The position numbers were made by a program, and so were the translations under genes. 64,000 nt of DNA. Source: Chloroflexota bacterium. Its GTDB lineage: Bacteria; Chloroflexota; Limnocylindria; P2-11E. The stretch is from positions 42,644-106,643 of the forward strand of contig VBDU01000073.1 in assembly GCA_005883625.1 (NCBI GenBank), written 5' to 3'. Below are positions 8,318 to 16,536 of this stretch, piece after piece. Positions within the stretch are counted from its first letter, which is position 1. Each line of letters starts with the position of its first letter. The notes beneath the pieces are model-generated. The model saw nothing but the letters and a program-made list of their open reading frames with translations. It had not been told where the DNA came from and made no database searches.

Positions 8318-8736
8318 CGGATCGTCAGCTTCTTCCGCTCGACCGTGGCCTCGGCCAAAGCGGTGACGTGCGCGTCGATAAGAGCGCTCCGCAGCGCGCC
8401 TATCGCTGTGAGGATGCAGCGCTCGCTCGCCGGGTCGACGTGCGCTTGCGCCTCGAGCGTCCGCAAGAGATCCGTCGCGCTGATCTGCGCGGCCTCGTCA
8501 GCGCTCCGGTGCACCGCGAGGCCCGAGAGCGCCGCCACCGCACGACGTGCTGTCTCGCAGCCGCTGATGCGGCCGGACCTCACGATCGCGCTGCTCACCG
8601 CTGGCAAGGGCTGCTGTGCGATCGGCTGATTGACGCGCGCGTCGAGCCAGGCGACGCGGCCATCTCGCAGCTCGATGCCGACGTAGATGCGACAGCCGTC
8701 CAGGGGATTCGCGTCGCTGCCGCTCCCCCTGGTCAC
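8314..8736 (-). CDS. NifU/IscU-like scaffold protein, divergent
   Basis: 140 aa between a cysteine desulfurase and mnmA, with ATGA-type overlaps on both sides. Three cysteines (Cys15, Cys60 in SGCETAR, Cys107 in SERCILTAIGALRSAL) correspond to the three cluster-ligand cysteines of IscU/NifU-N, and ISATDLLRTLEA matches the IscU helix before the third Cys. Differences: the Asp after the first Cys is missing (CRIYV instead of CGDxM) and ~19 extra residues (QPIAQQPLPAVSSAIVRS) separate Cys1 and Cys2. Assignment rests on cysteine order and context, not on overall identity; it could be a specialised sulfur or cluster carrier for MnmA. Confidence 0.6.
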   Translation of the reverse strand: MTRGSGSDANPLDGCRIYVGIELRDGRVAWLDARVNQPIAQQPLPAVSSAIVRSGRISGCETARRAVAALSGLAVHRSADEAAQISATDLLRTLEAQAHVDPASERCILTAIGALRSALIDAHVTALAEATVERKKLTIR

Positions 8737-9896
8737 ACCGTCACCGTCGCCGCGCTCCGGAGCCTCTCGACGACGCCCGGAAGGGTCGCGAGGAACGCCT
8801 CGACGTCCGCCTCCGTCGTGGCACGGCCCACCGTCACGCGGAGCGAGCCTTTCGCGAGCTCGCGATCGCGGCCGAGCGCGAGGATCACGTACGACGGCTC
8901 CGTCTCACCCGATGTGCACGCGGACCCGCTCGAAACCGCGAACCCTTCGAGGTCGAGCGCGACGATCAGGGACTCGCCCTCGACCCCGGCGATGCAGAAA
9001 TTCGCGTTGTTCGGCAGCCGTTCGGTCCGGTGTCCGTTGAGGACGGCATCCGGCACCCCCCCGAGCACGCCGTCGATGATCCGGTCGCGGAGCTTCGCCT
9101 GCCGAGCGGACTCCGTCCCGCGCCGAGCCGCCGCGAGGCGCATGGCCGCTCCGAGTCCGACGATCCCGGCGACGTTCTCGGTCCCGGTGCGCCGGCCCTT
9201 CTCCTGACCGCCCCCCGTCTGCATCGTCGCGACCGGCGTCCCGCGGCGGACGTACAGGGCGCCCACGCCCTTGGGCCCGTAGAACTTGTGCGCGTTGATC
9301 GACACGAGGTCGACGGCGATGCGCCGCACGTCGAAGTCGAGCGCGCCGACGGTCTGCACCGCGTCGGTGTGGAACGGCACGCCGCGCTCGCGGCAGATCG
9401 GTCCGATCTCCCCGATCGGCTCGATCGTGCCGATCTCGTTGTTCGCATGCATGATCGACACGAGGCCGGTGCGCTCGTCGATCTCGCGCGCGACGTCGGC
9501 GGGATCGACGCGGCCCTCGCCGTCGACACCGACCACGCTCACCCGGACATGCGCGTGCCGCTCGAGGTCGTGCGCCGTATCGAGCACCGCGTGGTGCTCG
9601 ATCGCGCTCACGACGAGGCCGTTCTTTTCGTCGCCCCGGCGAGCCTTGAGGGCACCGCGGAGCGCGAGGTTATCCGCCTCGGTGCCACCGCTCGTGAACA
9701 CGATCTCCGCCGGCTCCGCGCCGATCGCGGCGGCGACCTCCACGCGGGCCTGGTCGACGAGAGCGCGAGCGGCGCGACCCTCGGCGTAGATGCTCGAGGG
9801 GTTCCCGTGGCTCTCGCGGAGGACGCGAGCCATCGCCTCCGCGACCTCGGGGTCGACCGGAGTGGTCGCGGCGTGATCGAGATAGACGCGCTTCAC
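8733..9896 (-). CDS. Cysteine desulfurase (IscS/NifS family)
   Basis: 387 aa PLP enzyme releasing sulfur from L-cysteine as an enzyme persulfide. MKRVYLDHAATTPVDPEV start, PLP-binding Lys in SINAHKFYGPKG, persulfide Cys in SSGSACTSGETEPSYV, GGGQEKGRRTGTENV loop. GTG start at 9896; a TAGACT box lies 6 nt upstream, so the mRNA is probably leaderless. First gene of a three-gene operon with a NifU-like protein and mnmA; the likely product is thiolated tRNA and possibly Fe-S clusters. Confidence 0.95.
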   Translation of the reverse strand: MKRVYLDHAATTPVDPEVAEAMARVLRESHGNPSSIYAEGRAARALVDQARVEVAAAIGAEPAEIVFTSGGTEADNLALRGALKARRGDEKNGLVVSAIEHHAVLDTAHDLERHAHVRVSVVGVDGEGRVDPADVAREIDERTGLVSIMHANNEIGTIEPIGEIGPICRERGVPFHTDAVQTVGALDFDVRRIAVDLVSINAHKFYGPKGVGALYVRRGTPVATMQTGGGQEKGRRTGTENVAGIVGLGAAMRLAAARRGTESARQAKLRDRIIDGVLGGVPDAVLNGHRTERLPNNANFCIAGVEGESLIVALDLEGFAVSSGSACTSGETEPSYVILALGRDRELAKGSLRVTVGRATTEADVEAFLATLPGVVERLRSAATVTV

Positions 9897-9913
9897 GGAT
9901 AGAGTCTAGGTCG
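9897..9913. promoter_or_regulatory. 17-bp divergent promoter region with overlapping -10 boxes
   Basis: TAGACT on the minus strand (9908-9903) is 6 nt from the desulfurase GTG; TAGAGT on the plus strand (9900-9905) is 8 nt from the YcaQ-like GTG. The boxes overlap by 3 bp. Any -35 elements must lie inside the opposite gene. Confidence 0.6.
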
Positions 9914-11125
9914 GTGAGCGCGCGGGAACGGCCCGTCATCACGCTCCGTACCGCGCGCCGCCTGGCGGTGCGCGCGCAGGGCCTCGACCGCGTTCCGAAG
10001 CGCGCCGACGCGAGCGCGATCCACCGCACGGTACAGCGCATCCGGTGGCTGCAGCTCGACCCGACCAGCGCGGTCGCGCCCAGCCACCTCCTCGTCCTCT
10101 GGAGCCGGCTCGGCCGCTACGACGTCGCGACGCTCGAGCGGGCGATCTGGAAGGAGCATCGCCTCTTCGAGCACCGGGCGTTCATCTATCCGACAGCGGA
10201 CCTGCCGCTCTACCGCCACGGCATGCGCACGTACCTGCACCGCCCGACCCCGTGGACGGCTCGCGCCCGGACGTGGGTCGCCGCCAACCCCGCGCTCCGC
10301 CGCCACGTCATCGACCGCCTCCGGCGGGACGGGCCGCTCCCGACGAGCGCGTTCGAAGACCGGTCGGTGATCGGCTGGCATTCGTCCGGCTGGACGCACG
10401 AGCGCAACCCGAGCCAGATGCTCGAGATCCTTTCCGGCACCGGCCGCGTCCTGGTCGCGGGACGAGCGAAGGGCCAGCGTCTCTGGGACCTCGCCGAGCG
10501 CGTCCTGCCGGCCACGGCGCTCGACACCCGCGCCGAGACCGGTCCTCTCGCCGCGAACGCGGCGGCGGAGGCGCTCCGGGCCCTGGGCATCGCGACGCGC
10601 GACCAGATCCGCGACGTCGTCACGTATTGGATGCGGCGGGATCTCGACGCCACGCTCGCGGCGCTCGTTCAGGCCGGGCGGATCAGCGAGGTCGAGGTCC
10701 GCGGCGAGGACGGACCGCTGCCGGGCCAGTGGTTCATCCGCGTCGCGGACCTGCGCACCGCGCGCGCGGTCGATAGACGGTGGCGCGGACGCACGACGCT
10801 GCTCTCGCCGTTCGACAACCTCATCCGCGACCGGGTGCGGACGCAGGCGCTCTTCGGGATGCGCGTCGTTCTCGAGATCTACACGCCCGAGGCCAAGCGC
10901 CGCTGGGGCTACTTCGTCATGCCCGTGCTGCGCGGCGACGCGCTCGTCGGGCGCGTCGACCCGCGCTTCGATCGAGCGCGCGGCGTGCTCGAGGTCCGCG
11001 CGCTCCACCTCGAGCCGGGCGTGCGTCTCGACCCGGCGTTCCGGCGCGACCTCACCGCCGCGCTGAGGGATCTCGCGCGGTTCCTCGGCGGCACCCTCCG
11101 CACGCCCCTCCCCGCGCCGCGTTAA
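9914..11125 (+). CDS. YcaQ-like winged-helix DNA glycosylase family protein
   Basis: 403 aa. Matches the winged-helix family of E. coli YcaQ/AlkX, crosslink-repair glycosylases: ITLRTARRLAVRAQGL start, WLQLDPTSAVAPSHLLVLWSRLG with the QxD motif reported as catalytic in YcaQ, LFEHRAFIYP and the C-terminal LLSPFDNLIRDR...IYTPEAKRRWGYFVMPVL. GTG at 9914. Divergent from the desulfurase gene with a 17-bp gap; the stop overlaps the convergent hydrolase by 4 bp. Substrate is inferred from the family. Confidence 0.8.
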   Translation: MSARERPVITLRTARRLAVRAQGLDRVPKRADASAIHRTVQRIRWLQLDPTSAVAPSHLLVLWSRLGRYDVATLERAIWKEHRLFEHRAFIYPTADLPLYRHGMRTYLHRPTPWTARARTWVAANPALRRHVIDRLRRDGPLPTSAFEDRSVIGWHSSGWTHERNPSQMLEILSGTGRVLVAGRAKGQRLWDLAERVLPATALDTRAETGPLAANAAAEALRALGIATRDQIRDVVTYWMRRDLDATLAALVQAGRISEVEVRGEDGPLPGQWFIRVADLRTARAVDRRWRGRTTLLSPFDNLIRDRVRTQALFGMRVVLEIYTPEAKRRWGYFVMPVLRGDALVGRVDPRFDRARGVLEVRALHLEPGVRLDPAFRRDLTAALRDLARFLGGTLRTPLPAPR

Positions 11126-11994
11126 CCGGCGAGCTCCTCCCACACCGCGAGCGAGAGCTGCGCGAGCGCGCGGTCGTCGTCGACGTTGTCGCGCACGAGC
11201 TCTCGGGCGAAGATCGCGACCGCGTACGCGCCGTTCGGCGCGTACACCACGCCGACGTCGTTGCGGACCCGGCGGTACGACCCGGTCTTGTGCGCGACGA
11301 CGGTGCCCTTCGGCAACAGGCCGGGGAGGCGCGTCCCGCTCTGGATGCGCTCCATGAGCGCGAGGATGGCGTCGCACGACGGCGGATCGAGGATCTCCTT
11401 GCGCGCGAGCAGCTCGAGCAGGCGGCACATGTCGCGCGGCGAGCTGCGATCGGCCTGCGCCGGGATCACCGAGCGCCCGCCGGTGCCGTGGGACGCGCGG
11501 AGCTTCGCGCGCAGCTCGTCGTACCCGCCTGGCTTGGAGTGGTCCATGTCGACGAGCTCCATGAGCATCTCGCGAATCCCGAAAGGGATGCGGATGCTGC
11601 GCAAGCCGTAGCGGCCCATCGCGGCCTCGACGCGTCCCTTCCCGACACGCTCGAGCAGCAGGTCGGTCGCGGTGTTGTCGCTCACCGACATCATGAGGAC
11701 CGCGAGGTCGCGCACCGTCGGGTCAAGCCCGGCGTCGAGGTACTGCAGGACGCCGGACCCGGCGACGCGAGTGCCCGCGTCGTAGCGCACCCGCTCGGTG
11801 AGATCGAGCCGTCCCGCGAGCGATTCCTCGTACATCGTCACGAGGAGCGGCAGCTTGATGACCGAGGCCGTCGGGAACAGCTCGTCCTCGCGGACCCCGA
11901 TGTGTCTCCTGGTCGTCAGGTGCGTCGCCGAGACGCCGACGATGCCGATGTCGCGAGCGAGCGAGTCGAGCCGCCGCGCGGACGCGTCGATCAG
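11122..11994 (-). CDS. Class A beta-lactamase-fold serine hydrolase
   Basis: About 290 aa. Shows the penicillin-recognising triad SxxK (TASVIKLPLL), SDN (SVSDNTATDLLLERVG) and KTG (HKTGSYRR). No ExxLN motif can be seen in the omega-loop region, so the deacylating Glu of true class A enzymes seems absent; antibiotic hydrolysis should not be assumed. No signal peptide or TM is visible. No ATG/GTG/TTG fits the conserved start; a CTG at 11994, overlapping the aspS TGA (CTGA), would give 290 aa. The 439-aa ORF in the track extends into aspS in another frame. Likely translated from the hisS-aspS transcript. Confidence 0.7.
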   Translation of the reverse strand: MIDASARRLDSLARDIGIVGVSATHLTTRRHIGVREDELFPTASVIKLPLLVTMYEESLAGRLDLTERVRYDAGTRVAGSGVLQYLDAGLDPTVRDLAVLMMSVSDNTATDLLLERVGKGRVEAAMGRYGLRSIRIPFGIREMLMELVDMDHSKPGGYDELRAKLRASHGTGGRSVIPAQADRSSPRDMCRLLELLARKEILDPPSCDAILALMERIQSGTRLPGLLPKGTVVAHKTGSYRRVRNDVGVVYAPNGAYAVAIFARELVRDNVDDDRALAQLSLAVWEELAG

Positions 11995-13769
11995 GCGCGC
12001 TTCTCCGGCTGCGCGACCACGCGCAGGCCGAGCTCGTCGAGCAGCTTCGCGTCGACGGCCGCCGGCGCATCGAGGAGCGGGTCGTATCCGGTCTGCGTCT
12101 TGGGGAACGACTGCACCTCGCGGATGTTCTCGGTGCCCGCGAGGGTCATGCAGAGCCGGTCGACCCCCGCCCCGACGCCGCCGCTCGGCGGCGCGCCGTA
12201 CTCGAGCGCGTCGAGCAGCGCGCCGAAGCGCGTCGCGGCGTCCTCCTTCGAGACCCCGAGCTGCGCGAAGACGCGCTCCTGGACGGCGCGCTGATAGATA
12301 CGGACGCTCCCGCCAAAGATCTCCTTCCCGTCGATCACGAAGTCGTACTGCTTCGACTTCGCCTTCTCCGGATCGGTATCCAGGAGCGCGATGTCCTGCT
12401 CCGTCAAGGGTGCGCAGAACGGGTTGTGCGAGAACGTCCACCCGCCCTCGGGGGTGCGCTCGACGAGCGGGAAGTCCGTGATCCAGAGGGCGTAGTGCTT
12501 GGCCGTGTCGGCAAGCCCGAGCTCCGGGCCGAGCCGCTCGCGAACGACGCCGAGGGACACGCTCGCCGTGTGGTACGTGTCGGCCACCGCGAGTGCGAGA
12601 TCACCGTCCCCGGCTTTCGTGGCGGCGCGGATCGCGGCGATCTCGCCAGGGGTGAAGAACTTCGCGACCGGCGAGCGCACCTCGGTGCCCGCGAACGCGA
12701 ACGAGACCAATCCCTTCGCTCCTTTCGTCTTTGCGAGAGCCTGCCAGCCGTCGATGTCCTTCCGCGTCGCGTCCGCCTTGCCGGGTACGACGAGGCCGCG
12801 CACGGCGCCCCCTGAATCGATGACCGAACGGAAGGCGTTGAAGCCCGTGCTCCGGAGCGCGTCGGTGAGGTCGACGAGCTCGATCGCGAAGCGCAGGTCG
12901 GGCCGGTCGATCCCAAAGCGGCGGATCGCCTCTTCGTAGGTCATCCGCGGCACCGGCGTTTTCGCCAGCGGCTTGCGCGCGAACATCCGGAAGATCTCGG
13001 TGTAGAGACCCTCGAGCGTCGCCATGACGTCTTCCCGATCGACGAAGCTCATCTCGAGGTCGAGCTGCGTGTGCTCGTACACGCGGTCGGCGCGCGGGTC
13101 CTCGTCGCGGTAGCAATGGGCGATCTGGAAGTACTTGTCGAGGCCGCCGACCATCAGGATCTGCTTGTATTGCTGCGGGGACTGCGGCAGCGCCCAGAAC
13201 CTCCCGGGGTAGTAGCGGGACGGCACGATGAAGTCGCGCGCGCCGGTCGGGTCGGAGCGGATCAGCGTTGGCGTCTCGATCTCCCAGAAGCCGCGCTCGA
13301 TGAGATGTCGGCGGATGTACGCGACGACCTCGTGGCGCAGGCGCATGAGGTCCTTCGACCGCTCCCGCCGCAGATCGACGTAGCGGTATTTCCAGCGGAG
13401 GTTCTCGTCGACCTCGGTCTCCTCGTTCACGTAGAACGGCGGCGTCTTCGATGCGTTGAGGACCGTCACCTCCGTCGCGACGACCTCGACCTCGCCCGTG
13501 GCCAGCCTCGGATTCTTCGTCCCTTCGGGCCGCGCCCGCACCGTCCCGCGGACCCGCAGCACCCACTCGTTGCGGGCGTCGCCGAGAGCTGCGTGCGCCG
13601 CGGCGTTCTCTTTTTCGTGCGCGACGACCTGCGTCAGGCCATAGCGGTCGCGCAGGTCGATGAACGTGAGCTGGCCATGATCGCGCCGCCGGTGGACCCA
13701 GCCGCAAAGCGTGACCTCCTTGCCCGCGAGCGACGCGCTCGCCTCCCCGCAGGTGTGCGTGCGCAGCAT
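11991..13769 (-). CDS. aspS: Aspartyl-tRNA synthetase, predicted non-discriminating
   Basis: 592 aa, bacterial type with the GAD insertion. OB domain WVHRRRDHG, motif 2 YRDEDPRADR...QLDLEMSF, motif 3 GGVGAGVDRLCM. Residues 31 and 83 are His and Gly, the pair associated with non-discriminating AspRS in Pseudomonas aeruginosa, so it may also charge tRNA-Asn for amidation by GatCAB (not in the window). ATG at 13769 directly follows the hisS TAG; GAGAAGGAA within the end of hisS can serve as ribosome binding site. Confidence 0.96.
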   Translation of the reverse strand: MLRTHTCGEASASLAGKEVTLCGWVHRRRDHGQLTFIDLRDRYGLTQVVAHEKENAAAHAALGDARNEWVLRVRGTVRARPEGTKNPRLATGEVEVVATEVTVLNASKTPPFYVNEETEVDENLRWKYRYVDLRRERSKDLMRLRHEVVAYIRRHLIERGFWEIETPTLIRSDPTGARDFIVPSRYYPGRFWALPQSPQQYKQILMVGGLDKYFQIAHCYRDEDPRADRVYEHTQLDLEMSFVDREDVMATLEGLYTEIFRMFARKPLAKTPVPRMTYEEAIRRFGIDRPDLRFAIELVDLTDALRSTGFNAFRSVIDSGGAVRGLVVPGKADATRKDIDGWQALAKTKGAKGLVSFAFAGTEVRSPVAKFFTPGEIAAIRAATKAGDGDLALAVADTYHTASVSLGVVRERLGPELGLADTAKHYALWITDFPLVERTPEGGWTFSHNPFCAPLTEQDIALLDTDPEKAKSKQYDFVIDGKEIFGGSVRIYQRAVQERVFAQLGVSKEDAATRFGALLDALEYGAPPSGGVGAGVDRLCMTLAGTENIREVQSFPKTQTGYDPLLDAPAAVDAKLLDELGLRVVAQPEKRA

Positions 13770-15146
13770 CTATTCCTTCTCACCGTCTCCCAGGTACGGG
13801 CCCTCGCCGGCCGCGCCGGGCTCGTGCTCGTCCGGGTTCGGGCCGGACTCCAGGCGCGGCTTGGGGCGCTTGGGCACGTGGCGGCCGACCTCGACCACGA
13901 CCGCGGCGAGCCGCGTGACGCGCTGCACCTTCTTGGCGAGGTCGCGCACGATCACGTTCCCCCCGCGCGCCTCGGGCGTGCCTCGGATGACCGCGACCTT
14001 CGCGCCGTGCTTCACCGCGCTCTCGAGCTGGCGCTCGAGCGAGCGAGTCGAGTAATCGATCGCCACGCTGAAGCCCGCCTCGCGGAGTGGCCCCGCGAGC
14101 TGAAGGCGGTCGGCGCCGTCGTCGGACTGCGCCGAGAGGACGTAGACGTCCGCGCGAGGCTCCTCGGCCACGGCCACCCCCTGCTCCTTGAGCGCGTAGT
14201 ACAGGACATCGACCCCGCCCGCGATACCCACCCCGGCCGTGTCCGGGCCGCCCATCGTCCGCACGAGCCCGTCATAGCGGCCGCCCCCGGCGACGGCGAT
14301 CTCGCCCGCCTTCGTGAACGCCGGGTTCGTGAGGTGGCACTCGAAGACCGTGCGGGTGTAGTAGTCGAACCCTCGGGCGAGGCGCTCGTCGACCTCGTAG
14401 GCCACACCGAGCCGGTCGAGCCCGTCGACGACCGCGGCGAAATGCGTCTTGTCCGCGTCGCTCACGAGATCCCGGAGCTTCGGCGCTCCCTGCGCGATCT
14501 TGCGGTCGTTCGGGTTCTTGCAGTCGAAGATCCGCAGCACGTTCGAGTCGAGCCGCGCCTTGCAGTCGTCGTCGAGCTCCGCGCGGTACCGCTCGAAGTA
14601 TTCCTTGAGAGCCTGGCGGATCTTCGGCTGGGCGGCGGTCTCGCCGACCGTGTTCACCTTGAGCGTGTACTCGGTGAGCCCGACCTCGGCGAGCAGGGCC
14701 GCGGTGAACTCGATCTGCTCGAGGTCCGCCCCCGGCTCGGCCGCGCCGTAGCATTCGAGGCCCCATTGCCAGAACTGCCGATAGCGCAGGAGCTGCGGCC
14801 GCTGCCCGCGGAACATCGGCTCGAAGTAGAAGAAGCGCTGGGGCTGCGGGGAGCGGTGCAGCCCGTGCTCGAGGTAGGCGCGCGTGACGGCGGCCGTGCC
14901 CTCCGGCCGCAGCACGAGCCCCCCGGCACCGTGCAGCGACACCTCGAGCATCTCCTTGGTGGCGACGTCGCTCGTCTCGCCGACGGCCCGCAGGAACACC
15001 TGCGCGTCCTCGACGATCGGCGTGCCCAGTCGCGGGTAACCGTACCGGAGAGCACGCGCCTGTATGACGGCCTGGAGAGCGTCGAAGGCGGCCGCCTCCG
15101 CGGGAAGCAGGTCCCGCATCCCGCGCGGGGCCTGGTAGGTGGGCAT
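13770..15146 (-). CDS. hisS: Histidyl-tRNA synthetase
   Basis: 458 aa from ATG at 15146 (MPTYQAPRGMRDLLPAEA); the ORF track start at 15332 runs into the promoter region and the divergent gene. Class II motif 2 FRGQRPQLLRYRQFWQ near residues 112-127, HisA motifs ARGFDYYTRTVFE and GGGRYDGL, C-terminal anticodon-binding domain. A ~30-residue Pro/Glu/Gly tail (RPKPRLESGPNPDEHEPGAAG) extends past the usual end. First gene of hisS-aspS; -10 TATCGT lies 9 nt before the ATG. Confidence 0.96.
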   Translation of the reverse strand: MPTYQAPRGMRDLLPAEAAAFDALQAVIQARALRYGYPRLGTPIVEDAQVFLRAVGETSDVATKEMLEVSLHGAGGLVLRPEGTAAVTRAYLEHGLHRSPQPQRFFYFEPMFRGQRPQLLRYRQFWQWGLECYGAAEPGADLEQIEFTAALLAEVGLTEYTLKVNTVGETAAQPKIRQALKEYFERYRAELDDDCKARLDSNVLRIFDCKNPNDRKIAQGAPKLRDLVSDADKTHFAAVVDGLDRLGVAYEVDERLARGFDYYTRTVFECHLTNPAFTKAGEIAVAGGGRYDGLVRTMGGPDTAGVGIAGGVDVLYYALKEQGVAVAEEPRADVYVLSAQSDDGADRLQLAGPLREAGFSVAIDYSTRSLERQLESAVKHGAKVAVIRGTPEARGGNVIVRDLAKKVQRVTRLAAVVVEVGRHVPKRPKPRLESGPNPDEHEPGAAGEGPYLGDGEKE

Positions 15147-15214
15147 GGGACGCTGACGATAGCGTCGGGGGTCCGAGGGGGCAGCGCCCCCTCGATCACC
15201 GCTATCGTCATCGC
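15147..15214. promoter_or_regulatory. Symmetric divergent promoter hisS / cyclophilin
   Basis: gacgatagcg (15155-15164) and cgctatcgtc (15202-15211) are perfect inverted copies, each carrying TATCGT pointing outward, 9 nt from the hisS ATG and 6 nt from the cyclophilin ATG. A GC palindrome gagggggcagcgccccctc (15175-15193) lies in the middle. Confidence 0.6.
15175..15193. repeat. GC palindrome between hisS and cyclophilin gene
   Basis: gagggggcagcgccccctc; fifth palindrome copy, at the axis of the symmetric promoter region. Confidence 0.7.
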
Positions 15215-15763
15215 ATGAACCGTCGCTCGTTCCTCGCGACCCTTGCGACGTCCTGCGTGGCCGTCGCCTGCGGCGGGAGCGCGGCGCCGACAGGAGGTAC
15301 CGCCACGAAGTCACCGAGTCCGAGCCCCACACCCGGCCCCGCCGCGAACAAGGCGACCGTCGAGCTCGCGAAGGGCGGCTCGTTCACGTTCACGCTGCGG
15401 CCCGACAAGGCGCCGCAGACCGTCGCGCGCTTCGCGCAGAAGTCGCGCGCCAGCTTCTACGACAACCTCACGTTCCATCGGGTCGAAGACTGGGTCGTCC
15501 AGGGCGGCGACCCGCTCGGCAACGGGACCGGGGGCGGCAAGGTGCCCTCGGAGTACAACGACCTGCCGTTCGTCCTCGGCGCCGTCGGGATCGCGCGCGG
15601 TCAGGACCCCGCGATCAACAACGATTCGCAGTGGTTCGTCGTGAAGAAGGACTCGTCGTTCTTGAACAACCAGTACACGAACTTCGGGCTCGTGACCGCC
15701 GGGATGGACGTGATCATGGGCATCAAGATCGGCGACCGCATCAAGTCGATCAAGATCGAGTGA
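15215..15763 (+). CDS. Cyclophilin-type peptidyl-prolyl isomerase lipoprotein
   Basis: 182 aa. MNRRSFLATLATSCVAVACGGS is a lipoprotein signal with lipobox VAVAC, followed by a Pro/Ser/Thr linker (SPSPSPTPGPA) and a short cyclophilin domain (FYDNLTFHRVEDWVVQGGDPLGNGTGGG, NNDSQWFVVKKD). It should act outside the membrane on folding proteins. ATG probably leaderless. The stop overlaps the next gene by GTGA. Confidence 0.9.
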   Translation: MNRRSFLATLATSCVAVACGGSAAPTGGTATKSPSPSPTPGPAANKATVELAKGGSFTFTLRPDKAPQTVARFAQKSRASFYDNLTFHRVEDWVVQGGDPLGNGTGGGKVPSEYNDLPFVLGAVGIARGQDPAINNDSQWFVVKKDSSFLNNQYTNFGLVTAGMDVIMGIKIGDRIKSIKIE

Positions 15764-16536
15764 CCGAGGGCGGCCCGCCGCTGACGACGCGCGGCTCGCT
15801 CGCCATCGTCGGCGCGTTCGCCTCGTTCGTCGCGCTCGCGCTGCCGCTCGACCGCGCGACCACTCCCGAGCAGCAGCTGCTCCTCTCGTTCGCGGCATGG
15901 ACCTTCCTCGCGATCGCGCTCGCGCTTCAGCCGGCCGCGATCCGCGCGCAGGTCCTCGCCCTCGTCGCGCTCGCCACCGTGCTCGAGTGCGTCGGCTCGC
16001 TCCTCTGGGGCGCGTACGCGTACCGCCTCGGCAACCTTCCGCTCTACGTCCCTGCGGGCCATGGCCTCTTCTACCTGTCCGCGCTCCGCGCGGCGTCGCT
16101 GCCGTTCCTCGCGCGCCACTCGCGCGTGGTCGTCGTGACGGTGACCATGGGCGCGACGGCCTGGATGCTTCGCGGGCTCGTCGCCGGGCCGCTGCCCGAC
16201 CTGCTCGGCTTCGTCACCTGGGCGATCTTCGTCCGCTTCATCGTCCGCGGCCGTTACCCGCTGCTCTACGCCGTGAGCTTTGCCATGACGACCGCCCTCG
16301 AGCTCTACGGCACCGCGCTCGGCATCTGGCGCTGGGCGCCGGTCCTGCCCGGGCTCATGCTCCCCGCCGGCAACCCGCCCACCGGCATCGGCGCGGGCTA
16401 CGCGGCGATGGACGCGCTCACGCGACGGCTCGTCGCACGCGCGCGAGCGGCACGGCGCGCGCCGACGACCGCAGATACAGCGGATGGCGTGGCGCGCCCG
16501 CTCGCGTCACTCCAAGACAGCGCAGCCGTCGACTGA
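15760..16536 (+). CDS. Conserved integral membrane protein, unknown function
   Basis: 258 aa from GTG at 15760, chosen for the GTGA overlap with the cyclophilin stop. About seven to eight membrane segments (LAIVGAFASFVALALPL, LLLSFAAWTFLAIALAL, ALVALATVLECVGSLLWGAYAY and others), then WRWAPVLPGLMLPAGNPPTGIGAGYAAMDALTRRL, a W/NPP motif at the membrane edge. No family recognised. The last ~40 codons overlap the convergent DUF1643 gene by 119 bp and are low in hydrophobicity. Confidence 0.6.
   Translation: MTEGGPPLTTRGSLAIVGAFASFVALALPLDRATTPEQQLLLSFAAWTFLAIALALQPAAIRAQVLALVALATVLECVGSLLWGAYAYRLGNLPLYVPAGHGLFYLSALRAASLPFLARHSRVVVVTVTMGATAWMLRGLVAGPLPDLLGFVTWAIFVRFIVRGRYPLLYAVSFAMTTALELYGTALGIWRWAPVLPGLMLPAGNPPTGIGAGYAAMDALTRRLVARARAARRAPTTADTADGVARPLASLQDSAAVD

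Noticed and set aside
11122-11994. Antibiotic-resistance beta-lactamase
   Set aside because: No ExxLN motif and no export signal; only the fold motifs are present.
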